A stretch of DNA of 64,000 nt, from contig NZ_BMPP01000001.1 in NCBI RefSeq assembly GCF_014647655.1, forward strand, positions 408,943 to 472,942, written 5' to 3'. Shown here one piece after another: positions 25,649 to 34,347 of the stretch; within the stretch, counting starts at the first letter, position 1, and every line of letters begins with the position of its first letter. Position numbers and translations under genes: made by a program. A model generated the notes under the pieces. The model worked only from the letters and a program-made list of their open reading frames with translations. It had not been told where the DNA came from and searched no databases. The stretch is from Deinococcus malanensis. GTDB lineage: Bacteria > Deinococcota > Deinococci > Deinococcales > Deinococcaceae.

Positions 25649-26271
25649 AGGCAGTCCTTTTTGACCTGGACGGAACGCTGCACGACCGCAACGCCACCAT
25701 CCGGGACTGGCTGGAGGTGCACCGCCAGGAATTTGCTCTGCCGGAAGCGTACACTGCCCGCTTTCTGGAACTCGACGACTACGGCTATCGCGGCAAGCGC
25801 GAGGTTATGACCCGGCTGGTCGAGGAACTTGGGCTGCCTCATGCGGTGGACACATTGCTCGATACGTACTGGCGCCACCTGAACCACGCCAGGGTGATGC
25901 CCCATACGCACGAGGTCCTGAATGAGCTTCGAGATCGTGGGATCCGTGTGGGCATCGTGACCAACGGGTGGCAGGAAGCGCAGTCGCGATGCCTGCAGGG
26001 GTGTCAGCTGGAAGGACTGGCGGACGATGTGGTCATCAGCAAGGTGGTAGGCCTGTCCAAGCCCGACCCGGCCATTTACCGGCTTGCCCTGGAGCGGCTG
26101 GGTGCAGAGGTCCAGAGCACCTGGTTTGTGGGCGACTCCCCACGCAACGACATCTGGGGCCCACAGCAGATTGGGCTGCGGGCGGCCTGGCTGCCCACCG
26201 GACACGCGCTTGGCGAGGAAACCCCGGACACGGTGCTGGGTGACCTGCGTGACGTACTGGCTTTGGACTGA
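25645..26271 (+). CDS. HAD-superfamily hydrolase
   Basis: 208 residues with the four HAD motifs: nucleophile Asp7 in FDLDGT (motif I), VTNG (II), the lysine in GLSKPDP (III) and GDSPRND (IV). A helical cap sits between motifs I and II, as in phosphoglycolate phosphatase-like enzymes. It is likely a phosphatase acting on a small metabolite. The start is TTG 25645, overlapping the previous stop (TTGA), because no ATG or GTG fits the conserved N-terminus MKAVLFDLDG. Third gene of the operon. Confidence 0.87.
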   Translation: MKAVLFDLDGTLHDRNATIRDWLEVHRQEFALPEAYTARFLELDDYGYRGKREVMTRLVEELGLPHAVDTLLDTYWRHLNHARVMPHTHEVLNELRDRGIRVGIVTNGWQEAQSRCLQGCQLEGLADDVVISKVVGLSKPDPAIYRLALERLGAEVQSTWFVGDSPRNDIWGPQQIGLRAAWLPTGHALGEETPDTVLGDLRDVLALD

Positions 26272-26707
26272 TTAGAAGCGGCAAAGCCCAAAAAGGAGCG
26301 GTGCGGGGGTTTTAGATGTGCGACCCGACATGCGGTATCCCAGTGCCTGTAGTGGGAGCCTCGAAATGACTTGAGGGAAACGGAAAGGCTGAGAATTCGA
26401 TCAGGTGGCAGCTCGGATACGCTGATCAGAATGACGCCCCAGTGAATCTGTTCTTGGTTCACCTGCCGGTCCGCCCGGCGTCTTACAGCTGATAAATTGA
26501 GCTATCTGAACTTTGTCCAGCATAAGAGGACATGAGTAACCGAAAAGCAACGTGACCTGAAGGTGGGAGGGAACTCCACGACATTGGTCACATTGAGCTC
26601 TTAACCGGGTACCTATAGTTCACCAACGAACAAAGCAATGCGGAAGCCTGTGACTCGGCGCCAGAATGGCGACTGAAGAGGCGTGGTTTTCTGCCGGAGG
26701 GTAGTTG
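26272..26707. other. Intergenic region carrying the subtilase promoter
   Basis: 435 bases without a coding frame I can support. A possible promoter for the downstream protease is TATAGT at 26614-26619 with CATTGA 17 bases upstream, which would leave a leader of about 80 bases. A strong ribosome site (GGAGG, 26696-26700) precedes the ATG. A short tRNA-like D-arm on the minus strand near 26480-26515 has no complete cloverleaf. Confidence 0.45.
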
Positions 26708-29314
26708 ATGAAGACTCAAGCTTACCAGCGTAGTGCCGCCATGATCCTCCTTTCCCTGACGCTCGCTGCCTGTGGTACTCCATCTACGCCCCAGGTGACT
26801 GTGCCCGTTGCCGCTGCTCCCACGCCTCTGATTCAGGGGCTTTCGGTGCCGACCACTCAGGTTGATAACGAAACGGCGCAGAACTGGTTCGTGGAGTTCC
26901 GCAGCAAGCCCACGACCAAGGGAGGAGACCGCGCCGCCATTGCGCAGGAGCGTCAGATCTTCCGTCAACAGGCCAACGCTGCAGGCATCAAGTTCCAGCA
27001 ACGCCTGGAGTTTGAGCGGCTGTGGAACGGCATTTCTATCCGGATTGATCCTGTCGACCTCGGCAAGATCAAGGACCTCGACGGCGTAAAAGCAGTCTAC
27101 CCAGTGATGGACGTCGCGCTGCCTGAACTGACCCCTGGTGAAGAACCAGAGATGGCTACTGCCGTCAGCCAAACCGGCGTTGACACCGCCCAGAACGAAA
27201 TGGGCCTGACCGGTAAGGGCGTCAAGATTGCCATCATGGACACCGGTATCGACCTTGACCACCCGGCGTTCAAAGGCCGCGTCGTGGCCCAGTACGACCT
27301 GGTGGGCGACGCCTTTACCGGTGGCAACACCCCTGTTCCCGGCAAGGACAACGTGGACGACTGCGGCGGTCACGGAACGCACGTGGCCGGCATCGCGGCC
27401 GCCGGGGGACCGGTCAAGGGCGTGGCCCCGGAAGCGTCGCTGGGCGTGTACCGCGTGTTTGGCTGCGCCGGCAGCACCCAGGCCGACATCATGGTTCAGG
27501 CCATGGAACGCGCCCTGGCCGACGGCATGGACGTGCTGAACATGAGCATCGGTTCAGCCTTCAACTCCTGGCCCGAATACCCCACGGCCGTGGCCAGCAG
27601 CAACCTGGTGGACGCGGGCATGGTCGTGGCGGCCTCCATCGGCAACAGCGGATCGGGCGGCGTGTGGGCTGCGGGTGCCCCTGGCGTGGGTGAGAAGGTC
27701 ATCGGCGTGGCGAACTTCATGAACAGCCACGTATACCTCAACGAATTTGTGCTGAGCGACGGCACCAAGGTGGGCTATCAAGTCGCTTCGCCCTCGCCGA
27801 CCCCACCCACCAGCGGCAGCCTGCCCCTGGCGAAAACCGGCACCACGACCTCGGCTGCCGACGCCTGCGCGGCTCTGCCTGCCAACTCGCTGACCGGCAA
27901 GGCTGTGCTGATCCGCCGCGGAACCTGTGCGTTCCATACCAAGGCGATCAACGCCCAGAACGCTGGCGCTTCGGCCGTCATCCTGTACAACAACGCTGTA
28001 GGCCCGCTGGCGGCCAGTGTCGCCGGGACTCCGGCCGTGACCATCCCGGTCGTGGGTGTCTCCGACGCTCTTGGTAAGACGATTGACGCCTTCATCGCTG
28101 GCACCCCGAGCGCTTCCATGACCTGGACGGCAGGCGCCGGCAGCTACCTGAACCCCACCGGTAACCTGCTCGATACCTCCAGTTCCTACGGTCTGGCCGC
28201 CGACCTGAGCCTCAAGCCCGACCTAGGAGCCCCCGGCGGACTGATCCGCGCTGCCTACCCCCTGAACCTGGCGCCCAGCGGTTACGCGACCCTCAGTGGT
28301 ACCAGCATGGCTTCGCCGCATGTGGCTGGTGTGGCGGCGCTGGTGCTGCAGGCCAAGCGAGAAGCAGGCCAGACCATGCGCGCTGAAGATATGCGCGGCC
28401 TGCTCCAGAACACCGCGACGCCCAGGCCCTGGAGCAACAACTCGGGTCAGCTTGACGTTGTCCACCGTCAAGGCGCAGGCATGGTGAACGTCGTGAACGC
28501 GATTAACACCACGGCCACCGTGACCCCTGGCAAGCTGTCGCTGGGCGAGAGCGAGTCTGGTGTGGCACCTCAGACGCTGACCGTGACCAACCGCGGCACC
28601 ACGCCGGTCACGTACACGCTGAGCCACACGGGAGCCCGGACCACCGAAGGCAACTACACCGTGAAGAGCTCCGGCCCCGGTGCGACGGCCACCTTCAGCG
28701 CCGGCACGCTGACGGTACCCGCCGGTGGCAGCGCTCAGGTAACGGTCACGGTCAACCCCACGGCACCAAATCTGAGCATTTACGGCGGTTACATCGTATT
28801 CACGCCCCAGGGTGCCGGTACTCCGCTGCGTGTGCCCTACGCGGGCTTCCAGGGCGATTACCAGGACCTGAAGGTGCTGACCAGTGCGCCTCAGCTGGCC
28901 CGCTTCGATGCCACCAAGAATGCCTACGCTCCGACCACCAACCACACCTTCACCATGCGCGACGGAGACTTCCCGTACTTCCGCATGCACCTGGACCACT
29001 TCGCGCGCTCGATCAAGCTGGACGTGCTGGAAGCCAGCACCATGCAGCCGGTGAACACGCAGTTCTTCAACGCCAGCACCGACGAGTACCTGCCCCGGAA
29101 CTCGACGGCCACCGGCTTCTTCGCCTTCGGCTGGGACGGCATGGTCAGCTGGAGCCGCGGCGTGAGCGACAATGCCCAGAACAAGCGCAAGGCCGTGCCC
29201 AACGGCCAGTACGTGATCCGGGTCACCGTGCTCAAGGCCCTGGGTCAGGAAGGCAACTCTGACCACCAGGAAACCTGGACCTCCCCGGTCCTGACCGTCA
29301 ACGCTTCCAAGTAA
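26708..29314 (+). CDS. Subtilisin-like serine protease (S8) lipoprotein with PA domain
   Basis: 868 residues. A lipoprotein signal ends at Cys22 (LTLAAC). An I9-type propeptide (about 55-140) precedes the S8 domain, whose triad is Asp178 (MDTGID), His222 (GHGTH) and Ser533 (GTSMASPH). The long distance between His and Ser is due to an inserted PA domain (about 365-460), as in lactocepin and plant subtilases. The C-terminal 290 residues are fibronectin-like beta domains. It is probably surface-attached and degrades external protein. ATG 26708 lies seven bases after GGAGG, and a TTG just before it is possible but less likely. A strong terminator follows. Confidence 0.92.
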   Translation: MKTQAYQRSAAMILLSLTLAACGTPSTPQVTVPVAAAPTPLIQGLSVPTTQVDNETAQNWFVEFRSKPTTKGGDRAAIAQERQIFRQQANAAGIKFQQRLEFERLWNGISIRIDPVDLGKIKDLDGVKAVYPVMDVALPELTPGEEPEMATAVSQTGVDTAQNEMGLTGKGVKIAIMDTGIDLDHPAFKGRVVAQYDLVGDAFTGGNTPVPGKDNVDDCGGHGTHVAGIAAAGGPVKGVAPEASLGVYRVFGCAGSTQADIMVQAMERALADGMDVLNMSIGSAFNSWPEYPTAVASSNLVDAGMVVAASIGNSGSGGVWAAGAPGVGEKVIGVANFMNSHVYLNEFVLSDGTKVGYQVASPSPTPPTSGSLPLAKTGTTTSAADACAALPANSLTGKAVLIRRGTCAFHTKAINAQNAGASAVILYNNAVGPLAASVAGTPAVTIPVVGVSDALGKTIDAFIAGTPSASMTWTAGAGSYLNPTGNLLDTSSSYGLAADLSLKPDLGAPGGLIRAAYPLNLAPSGYATLSGTSMASPHVAGVAALVLQAKREAGQTMRAEDMRGLLQNTATPRPWSNNSGQLDVVHRQGAGMVNVVNAINTTATVTPGKLSLGESESGVAPQTLTVTNRGTTPVTYTLSHTGARTTEGNYTVKSSGPGATATFSAGTLTVPAGGSAQVTVTVNPTAPNLSIYGGYIVFTPQGAGTPLRVPYAGFQGDYQDLKVLTSAPQLARFDATKNAYAPTTNHTFTMRDGDFPYFRMHLDHFARSIKLDVLEASTMQPVNTQFFNASTDEYLPRNSTATGFFAFGWDGMVSWSRGVSDNAQNKRKAVPNGQYVIRVTVLKALGQEGNSDHQETWTSPVLTVNASK

Positions 29315-29326
29315 AACCTGTCTTGA

Positions 29327-29359
29327 GAAAAGCGCCCGCACCCGATGCGGGCGCTTTTC
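29327..29359 (+). terminator. Strong intrinsic terminator after the subtilase gene
   Basis: GAAAAGCGCCCGCA, a five-base loop, TGCGGGCGCTTTTC. The stem is 14 bp with the T-run built into its 3' arm. It isolates hrpB transcription, which starts 42 bases on. Confidence 0.9.
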
Positions 29360-29387
29360 TGTTGCTTTGCATGGTGCCGATCCGTAC

Positions 29388-29393
29388 TACCAT
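29388..29393 (+). promoter_or_regulatory. -10 box of hrpB (leaderless)
   Basis: TACCAT seven bases before GTG 29401. It supports GTG as the true start over the longer upstream frame, which crosses the terminator. Confidence 0.6.
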
Positions 29394-29400
29394 CGGGCGC

Positions 29401-31893
29401 GTGAGTACTGCAGCCACCCTGCCCATCCATGAGGTCATTCCGGCGCTGCGCCGGGCGCTGACCCTGCACCGGCTGGTGGTCCTTCAGGCGCCTCCCGGAG
29501 CCGGCAAAAGTACGTCCCTGCCGCTCTCGCTGCTGGGCGAACCCTGGCTGGCCGGCCAGCAGATCATCATGCTGCAACCCCGGCGAGTAGCAGCCCGGGC
29601 CGTGGCCGCCCGGCTGGCCGAAGGGCTGGGGGAAGAGCCCGGGGGCGTGGTCGGGTACCGTGTGCGCTTCGAGTCGCGGACCTCGGGCAGGACCCGCATT
29701 GAAGTCGTCACCGAGGGCATCCTGACCCGGCGCCTGCAACGTGATCCGGAACTGTCGGGCGTGGGTCTGGTGATTCTCGACGAGTTTCACGAGCGTTCCC
29801 TCAATGCTGATCTGGCGCTGGCCCTGCTGCGCGAGGTTCAGGGAGCCTTGCGCGACGATCTGCGGGTGCTGGTCATGTCGGCCACGCTGGACCCGGAGCT
29901 GCCGGCCCGTCTGGACGCCCCCATGGTCGAAAGTCAGGGCCGCGCGTATCCGGTGGAGGTGCGCTATCTGTCGGCCGATCCGGTCGGCCGTGTCGAGGAC
30001 CTGGTGGCCCGCGCCGTCCGCGACGCGCTGGACCGGGACCAGGGAGATGTGCTGGCCTTCCTGCCTGGGGTGCGTGAGATCCGTGCGGCGCAGGGCAAGC
30101 TGGCAGGAGTGGACGCGCAGGTGCTGCCGCTCTACGGTGACCTGCCGCTGCGCGAACAGCGCCGGGCCCTGCTGCCTGATCCGGTCGGGCAGCGCAAGGT
30201 CGTGCTCTCGACCAGCATCGCCGAGACCTCCCTGACTATTGAAGGAGTCCGTGTGGTGGTGGACGGTGGCCTGAGCCGCACCCAGCACTTCGACCCGGCC
30301 ACCGGACTGACCCGCATGGTGACGGGGCGGGTCACCCGGGACGCCGCCACCCAGCGGGCCGGGCGGGCCGGCCGTACGGCGCCCGGCGTGGCCTACCGGC
30401 TGTGGAGTGAGCGGACCCAGCCCTTGCTGGGAGCCGCCCGGCCCGCCGAGATCCTCGAGGCGGACCTTGCGCCTCTGACCCTGGAACTCGCCCAGTGGGG
30501 AGCCCCGGACCCTGGGGCCCTGGCATGGCTGGACGCACCCCCGCCGCCACGCATCGAAACTGCCCGTGCCCTGCTGCGTGGTCTTGACGCCCTGGATGAG
30601 CAGGGCCGGGCCACGACGGAAGGTGCGCGGCTGCTCGACTTTCCTACCCATCCGCGCATCGCGCATCTGCTGACCGGCGGCGCGGCACAGGGCCAGGGAG
30701 CCCTCGCCGCCGATGTGGCTGCCCTGCTTGAGGAGCGTGACCCCCTGCCTTCTGGAAGTGGAACAGACCTGACTGACCGCGTAGCCGCCCTGCGGCGCTG
30801 GCGTGACGTCGGGGCAGGTGGGGGAGACCCGGCTGTGCTTGAACGCGTGGAGCGGCTCTCCAGGCAGTGGCGCCAGCTGTTGGGCGTCGGTGCTGCCGAC
30901 GATGCGCCTGACCCCTTTGCGGTCGGGGCGCTGGTGGCCCGGGCCTATCCGGAACGGGAGGCGCTGGCCCGTCCCATCACGGCAGGGCTGAGCCGGGGAC
31001 GGTTTCTGCTGGCAGGCGGACAGGGAGCGGCCCTGCCGGAAGGTGACGCACTGGCGGGCGCCTCAGCCCTGGCGGTGGCGCATCTTGATGCCGCCCAGGC
31101 CGAGGGACGGGTGTTTCTAGCGGCGCCTCTGGACCTTCAACTCCTGCGCGCCCAGGCCACCTGGGAGGACTCCGTGCGCTGGGATACGCGCAGTGGGACG
31201 TTGGTTGCCCAGCAGGAACTCCGGGTGGGAGCGCTCGTGCTGGAGACCCGGCCGCTCCGGCAGATTCCGGCGGCGCAGCGTATAAACGCCCTGTCGGGCG
31301 CCATTCGGGCCGAAGGCCTGCATCTGCTGACCTTCTCACCCGAGGCGGCCCAGTGGCGGGCCCGGGTGGAGTCGCTGCGCCATTGGCGTCCAGACGACAA
31401 CTGGCCGGATGTCTCAGACCGGGCGCTGCTGGACACCCTGGATGACTGGCTTGGACCCTTGTTGGGGGGCGCTCGCTCCCGCGAGGATCTGGCGCGGCTG
31501 AGTCTTCTGCCGGCCTTCCAGGCGTTGCTGGAGTGGCCGAAGCCCCAGCAGCTTGACGACCTGGCGCCTACGCATCTGAGCGTGCCCAGCGGAAGCCGGG
31601 TGCGGCTGGAGTACCGCCTCGGCGCAGAACCCCCGATTCTGGCGGTCAAACTGCAGGAACTGTTTGGCCTGGAGCAGACCCCCACCGTCAACGCGGGGCG
31701 CACGCCGGTGCTGCTCCACCTGCTGTCTCCAGGAGGGCGGCCGGTACAGGTCACGCAGGACCTGCGCAGTTTCTGGAACAGCAGCTATTTCGAGGTGCGC
31801 AAGGACCTGCGGGGCCGTTATCCCAAGCATCCCTGGCCGGATGATCCCTGGACCCACCTGCCGACCCGTTTCACCAAGAAACGCGGAGGGTAG
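29401..31893 (+). CDS. hrpB: ATP-dependent helicase HrpB (DEAH/RHA family)
   Basis: 830 residues, the usual HrpB length. Motif I is APPGAGKST (30-38) and motif II is DEFH (127-130), with SATLDP (III) and QRAGRAGR (VI). HA2 and OB-like regions follow, and the specific HrpB C-terminal domain ends in YPKHPWPDDP. HrpB is an SF2 helicase of the RNA helicase A group. Its physiological RNA or DNA substrate is poorly defined, and it affects growth or stress survival in some bacteria. A single-gene transcript is likely, because it starts after a strong terminator. Confidence 0.93.
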   Translation: MSTAATLPIHEVIPALRRALTLHRLVVLQAPPGAGKSTSLPLSLLGEPWLAGQQIIMLQPRRVAARAVAARLAEGLGEEPGGVVGYRVRFESRTSGRTRIEVVTEGILTRRLQRDPELSGVGLVILDEFHERSLNADLALALLREVQGALRDDLRVLVMSATLDPELPARLDAPMVESQGRAYPVEVRYLSADPVGRVEDLVARAVRDALDRDQGDVLAFLPGVREIRAAQGKLAGVDAQVLPLYGDLPLREQRRALLPDPVGQRKVVLSTSIAETSLTIEGVRVVVDGGLSRTQHFDPATGLTRMVTGRVTRDAATQRAGRAGRTAPGVAYRLWSERTQPLLGAARPAEILEADLAPLTLELAQWGAPDPGALAWLDAPPPPRIETARALLRGLDALDEQGRATTEGARLLDFPTHPRIAHLLTGGAAQGQGALAADVAALLEERDPLPSGSGTDLTDRVAALRRWRDVGAGGGDPAVLERVERLSRQWRQLLGVGAADDAPDPFAVGALVARAYPEREALARPITAGLSRGRFLLAGGQGAALPEGDALAGASALAVAHLDAAQAEGRVFLAAPLDLQLLRAQATWEDSVRWDTRSGTLVAQQELRVGALVLETRPLRQIPAAQRINALSGAIRAEGLHLLTFSPEAAQWRARVESLRHWRPDDNWPDVSDRALLDTLDDWLGPLLGGARSREDLARLSLLPAFQALLEWPKPQQLDDLAPTHLSVPSGSRVRLEYRLGAEPPILAVKLQELFGLEQTPTVNAGRTPVLLHLLSPGGRPVQVTQDLRSFWNSSYFEVRKDLRGRYPKHPWPDDPWTHLPTRFTKKRGG

Positions 31894-31982
31894 GCTGGGT
31901 GTGCAGGCCGGGGGTACGCTTCCCCCCAGCAGGCAGGCGCACCTGCGGCCCTGGCGAAGGTCGATCTCTGAAAAGCTGGGGT

Positions 31983-32477
31983 ATGCGTACACAGATCCTG
32001 GCCGGCCTCCTGATGCTGAGTGGAAGCGCCAGTGCCGCAGCGGACTATTCCAGGACCCTCTGGTCCTTTGTGCTGGGACAGGCGACCACCCCGCCGGTGG
32101 TGGACTCCCGGATCATGGGTGACATCGTGATGCGGATGTGGGTCAAGCCGCCCTCGGTTCCGGCTGAAGGCGTGTTCGTGCTGTACATGCCGCGCCTGAG
32201 CCAGGCCCACTGGGCTGTGATGCTGATTGGTCCTCGGGGACGCGCCGGTGAATTTGTCGGAGCCTCGAGCCTGACCTTCGTCAAGACCATGGTCAGCCCG
32301 AAAAGACCTTCCGAAAAAATGAACCTGTACCGGCTTGGAAACGGCATGTTCAAGGGCCTGTACGTCAGTGAGGGCACGGTTTCCGACAAGGCGGGCAAGG
32401 CTCACAGGGTGCTGATGCTGCTGACCCCACAGATGCTTCGTGAGGAACTTAGTCCAGGGGATGTCCTGGGACGCTGA
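31983..32477 (+). CDS. Secreted protein of unknown function (164 aa)
   Basis: A signal peptide (MRTQILAGLLML, with a cut after SASA) is followed by about 145 residues of mixed alpha/beta sequence containing VFVLYMPRLSQAHWAVMLIGP. I do not recognise a family. It looks exported to the periplasm or outside. ATG 31983 is chosen because the signal peptide starts there, although no clear ribosome site precedes it. It stands alone between hrpB and the ddrA unit, with a terminator 55 bases downstream. Confidence 0.6.
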   Translation: MRTQILAGLLMLSGSASAAADYSRTLWSFVLGQATTPPVVDSRIMGDIVMRMWVKPPSVPAEGVFVLYMPRLSQAHWAVMLIGPRGRAGEFVGASSLTFVKTMVSPKRPSEKMNLYRLGNGMFKGLYVSEGTVSDKAGKAHRVLMLLTPQMLREELSPGDVLGR

Positions 32478-32532
32478 AGCGTTGGTCCGGGTAAAGCCAC
32501 TGCTGTTCGCTTTGCAGGCTGTGATGAACCGG

Positions 32533-32561
32533 AAAAAGCCCGCCGGAATGGCAGGCTTTTT
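32533..32561. terminator. Bidirectional intrinsic terminator
   Basis: AAAAAGCC-c-GCC, a five-base loop, GGC-a-GGCTTTTT. It has a T-run on both strands and lies between the secreted-protein gene (plus) and the end of the ddrA unit (minus). Confidence 0.88.
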
Positions 32562-32575
32562 GATAAGGTTTCAGA

Positions 32576-32668
32576 TCACAGCAGCCGTGCGAGGGCGCCG
32601 CCCAGCAGCATCAGCAGCAGCACGGTCGCCATGGCGAACTGAAGCTGCCGGGCTGTGGGCCGGGTCAT
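32576..32668 (-). CDS. Possible 30-residue membrane peptide coupled to ddrA
   Basis: The ATG at 32668-32666 overlaps the ddrA stop (ATGA) and opens a 30-codon frame ending 15 bases before the terminator. The peptide starts MTRPTARQLQ and then has a hydrophobic segment, VLLLMLLGGALARLL, that could span or bind the membrane with positive charges on the N-terminal side. No ribosome site is needed if ribosomes reinitiate after ddrA. No family is recognised, and it would be missed by length cut-offs. I infer a gene from the exact overlap, the hydrophobic composition and the terminator fit. Conservation was not tested. Confidence 0.5.
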   Translation of the reverse strand: MTRPTARQLQFAMATVLLLMLLGGALARLL

Positions 32669-33270
32669 GCGGCGCGGCCCTGGTTGCCCCCGCTGACGGG
32701 GTGCAGGCTGCCCAGCGCGGCTTTAAGGTGCTTGTACACTTCACGCTGCAGTTCCAGATCCTCGGGCATTTCGTAACGCAACTGATCCATAGCCTGAACA
32801 AGGTGTGCACCGCCAGGGCTCCGCTCGTGGTCCGGGCGGGCCCACTCGGGCAGTTCCGGCGGGCTGACCGGCTCGCGCTTGGCATCGTTCCAGGCTACCC
32901 ACTGCTTGGGCAGGTCGTACAGGTAACGGCCGATGCCGAACTGCACGGCGCAGCGCTTCAGCGCGTCGCTGGCGGCGGCTTTCAGGGTGCCCAGGTCGCC
33001 CTCGGGGGCTTCGCCGATGTCTTCACGGCTGACGCCCAGAACGGTCAGGCGGCCCTTAACGGTGGGCAGACGGGTGCCGGGCACAACTTCCACTTCGAAG
33101 GACCAGGCATCGGGGCAGACGGCGTCGAGGCGGTCCTGAACATTGCGCGCGTCGATATGGGCCAGCATCAGCGCGCGGCTGCGGTCTTTGGTAATCACGC
33201 CGGGTTTCCACGCGACCGCGTGAGCGGGAAACGGGGCTTGCAGTCGTTTCTGTACATCGCTCAGCTTCAT
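32665..33270 (-). CDS. ddrA: DNA damage response protein DdrA (Rad52 family)
   Basis: 201 residues closely matching what I remember of Deinococcus radiodurans DdrA: it opens MKLSDVQKRLQAPFP and has the VKGRLTVLGV and KRCAVQFGIGRYLYDLP segments of the Rad52/ERF-like ring fold. DdrA binds 3' ends of single-stranded DNA, protects them from nucleases and is strongly induced by radiation and desiccation under the DdrO/IrrE (PprI) system. The C-terminal tail has PEWARPDHERSPGGAHLVQA. Start ATG 33270 follows a clear leaderless promoter with a palindrome in its spacer. A 30-codon membrane-peptide frame overlaps its stop. Confidence 0.96.
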   Translation of the reverse strand: MKLSDVQKRLQAPFPAHAVAWKPGVITKDRSRALMLAHIDARNVQDRLDAVCPDAWSFEVEVVPGTRLPTVKGRLTVLGVSREDIGEAPEGDLGTLKAAASDALKRCAVQFGIGRYLYDLPKQWVAWNDAKREPVSPPELPEWARPDHERSPGGAHLVQAMDQLRYEMPEDLELQREVYKHLKAALGSLHPVSGGNQGRAA

Positions 33271-33276
33271 GGATTT

Positions 33277-33305
33277 AGTTTATAACAGAATGACATTCTG
33301 GTCAA
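33277..33305 (-). promoter_or_regulatory. ddrA promoter with palindrome in spacer
   Basis: On the minus strand: TTGACC (33305-33300), a 17-base spacer, TAAACT (33282-33277), then six bases to the ATG. The spacer contains a perfect 15-bp palindrome, CAGAATG-t-CATTCTG (33286-33300). It carries ATGTCATT, the first half of the Deinococcus radiation/desiccation response motif, but the second half is displaced. A repressor such as DdrO bound here would block RNA polymerase. Confidence 0.65.
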
Positions 33306-33364
33306 GGCGTAATTCCTCTTACGACTAAGGTAGACCTGGGCTTGTTTTCTCGCATTGCGACGTG

Positions 33365-33389
33365 AAAAACCCCTGGCATGAACCAGGGG
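33365..33389 (-). terminator. Intrinsic terminator of the trypsin-like protease gene
   Basis: Minus strand: CCCCTGG, six-base loop, CCAGGGG, then five T. It lies 20 bases after the protease stop and upstream of the ddrA promoter. Confidence 0.88.
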
Positions 33390-33408
33390 ACGAGTTCCGG
33401 TTGGTGTC

Positions 33409-34272
33409 TTACTGTGCGCCGATTCCAGTCTGCTGGTAGATCCAGTTGATGTATCCGTTGACACGCGTATAAACCCCGTATCCACGGCAGGCCGACGGCC
33501 CATAGCTCACAATGCCCAGCACGTAAAACTTGCTGTTGTAGCGTGAGGCCAGGGGCCCACCGCTATCACCATTGCAGCTGTCCTTCCCTGCGTCGTACTT
33601 GCCGCAGATGGTGTTGCTGGGCCGGGTGCCGCAGTCACTGCCGGTGGGCGTGATCGGGATGGTCACTTCACGCAGGGCCGTGGGGCTCGACGATCCGGTT
33701 TCGGTCTTGCCCCAGCCGCTGACGGTGGCGCTGCGGCCGTTGACATCCAGCACGGACTCGGTTGTGTTGTTGGGAAGCGCGGCGGTCTGTACCGTACTGC
33801 CAAGCGTAAAGGCCGTGCCAACCCTGACCAGAGCGATGTCATAGCCCTTGCTGGCGTCGCTGTAATAGGGATGAATGATGATCTGGCTGGGGGTGCGCTG
33901 CTGACCGCTGGTGGTGGTCAGGTTGTTGATGCCGGCGCGTACCCGCATGCTGCTGGCGCTGTAACCCTGGACGCAGTGGGCGGCAGTAAGAATCCAGTTG
34001 GAGCTGATCAGGGTGCCGCCGCACCACCCGCTCATGGAGTTGTAGGGGGTGACGCTGACCTGGTACGGACGGTAGGTGGTGCTGGTGACGGTGCCGTACA
34101 CGATCTGGCTGCTCAGCTTGTCAAAGGCGAGTTCGGTGCCCGTGGTGGTCACGGTTTCTTCGGGCAGCGCGGCGATGGTTGGCTGGGGCACATCCGCCTG
34201 AGGACCAGTTGAACCGCAGGCAGTGAAGAGCAGGGAACCAAGAGCGATCAGCGGAAGAGCAAACTTTTTCAT
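33409..34272 (-). CDS. Trypsin-like serine protease (S1) lipoprotein
   Basis: 287 residues. A lipoprotein signal ends at Cys19 (LLFTAC). The chymotrypsin-fold domain begins near residue 55, with the triad His99 (TAAHC), Asp145 (DIALV) and Ser237 (GDSGGP). Asp231, six residues before the serine, is the S1-pocket residue of trypsin, so cleavage after Lys/Arg is expected. Paired cysteines fit the usual disulfides. ATG 34272 has GGAGG five bases upstream, in a leader nearly identical to that of the subtilase gene behind it. The 75-base gap and shared orientation allow co-transcription. Confidence 0.93.
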   Translation of the reverse strand: MKKFALPLIALGSLLFTACGSTGPQADVPQPTIAALPEETVTTTGTELAFDKLSSQIVYGTVTSTTYRPYQVSVTPYNSMSGWCGGTLISSNWILTAAHCVQGYSASSMRVRAGINNLTTTSGQQRTPSQIIIHPYYSDASKGYDIALVRVGTAFTLGSTVQTAALPNNTTESVLDVNGRSATVSGWGKTETGSSSPTALREVTIPITPTGSDCGTRPSNTICGKYDAGKDSCNGDSGGPLASRYNSKFYVLGIVSYGPSACRGYGVYTRVNGYINWIYQQTGIGAQ

Positions 34273-34295
34273 CAGAACCTCCAGAAGGATGAATT

Positions 34296-34317
34296 TGGCA
34301 GCTGAACCCCGCTGCCA
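34296..34317 (-). terminator. Weak hairpin after the second subtilase gene
   Basis: TGGCAGC, eight bases, GCTGCCA, without a U-run. It may attenuate read-through from the subtilase into the trypsin-like gene rather than stop it. Confidence 0.3.
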
Positions 34318-34347
34318 GAAGTGATACGGGCAGCGCGGAAACGGGGA

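Noticed and set aside
26461..26515. tRNA-like stretch on the minus strand (TAGCTCAAT and a GGTGAACC end)
   Set aside because: A D-arm-like piece is visible, but no acceptor stem, anticodon stem or T-arm folds into a cloverleaf.
33286..33300. Calling the ddrA palindrome a standard radiation/desiccation response motif
   Set aside because: Only the ATGTCATT half matches. The symmetry centre is displaced, so I report it as a separate palindrome.
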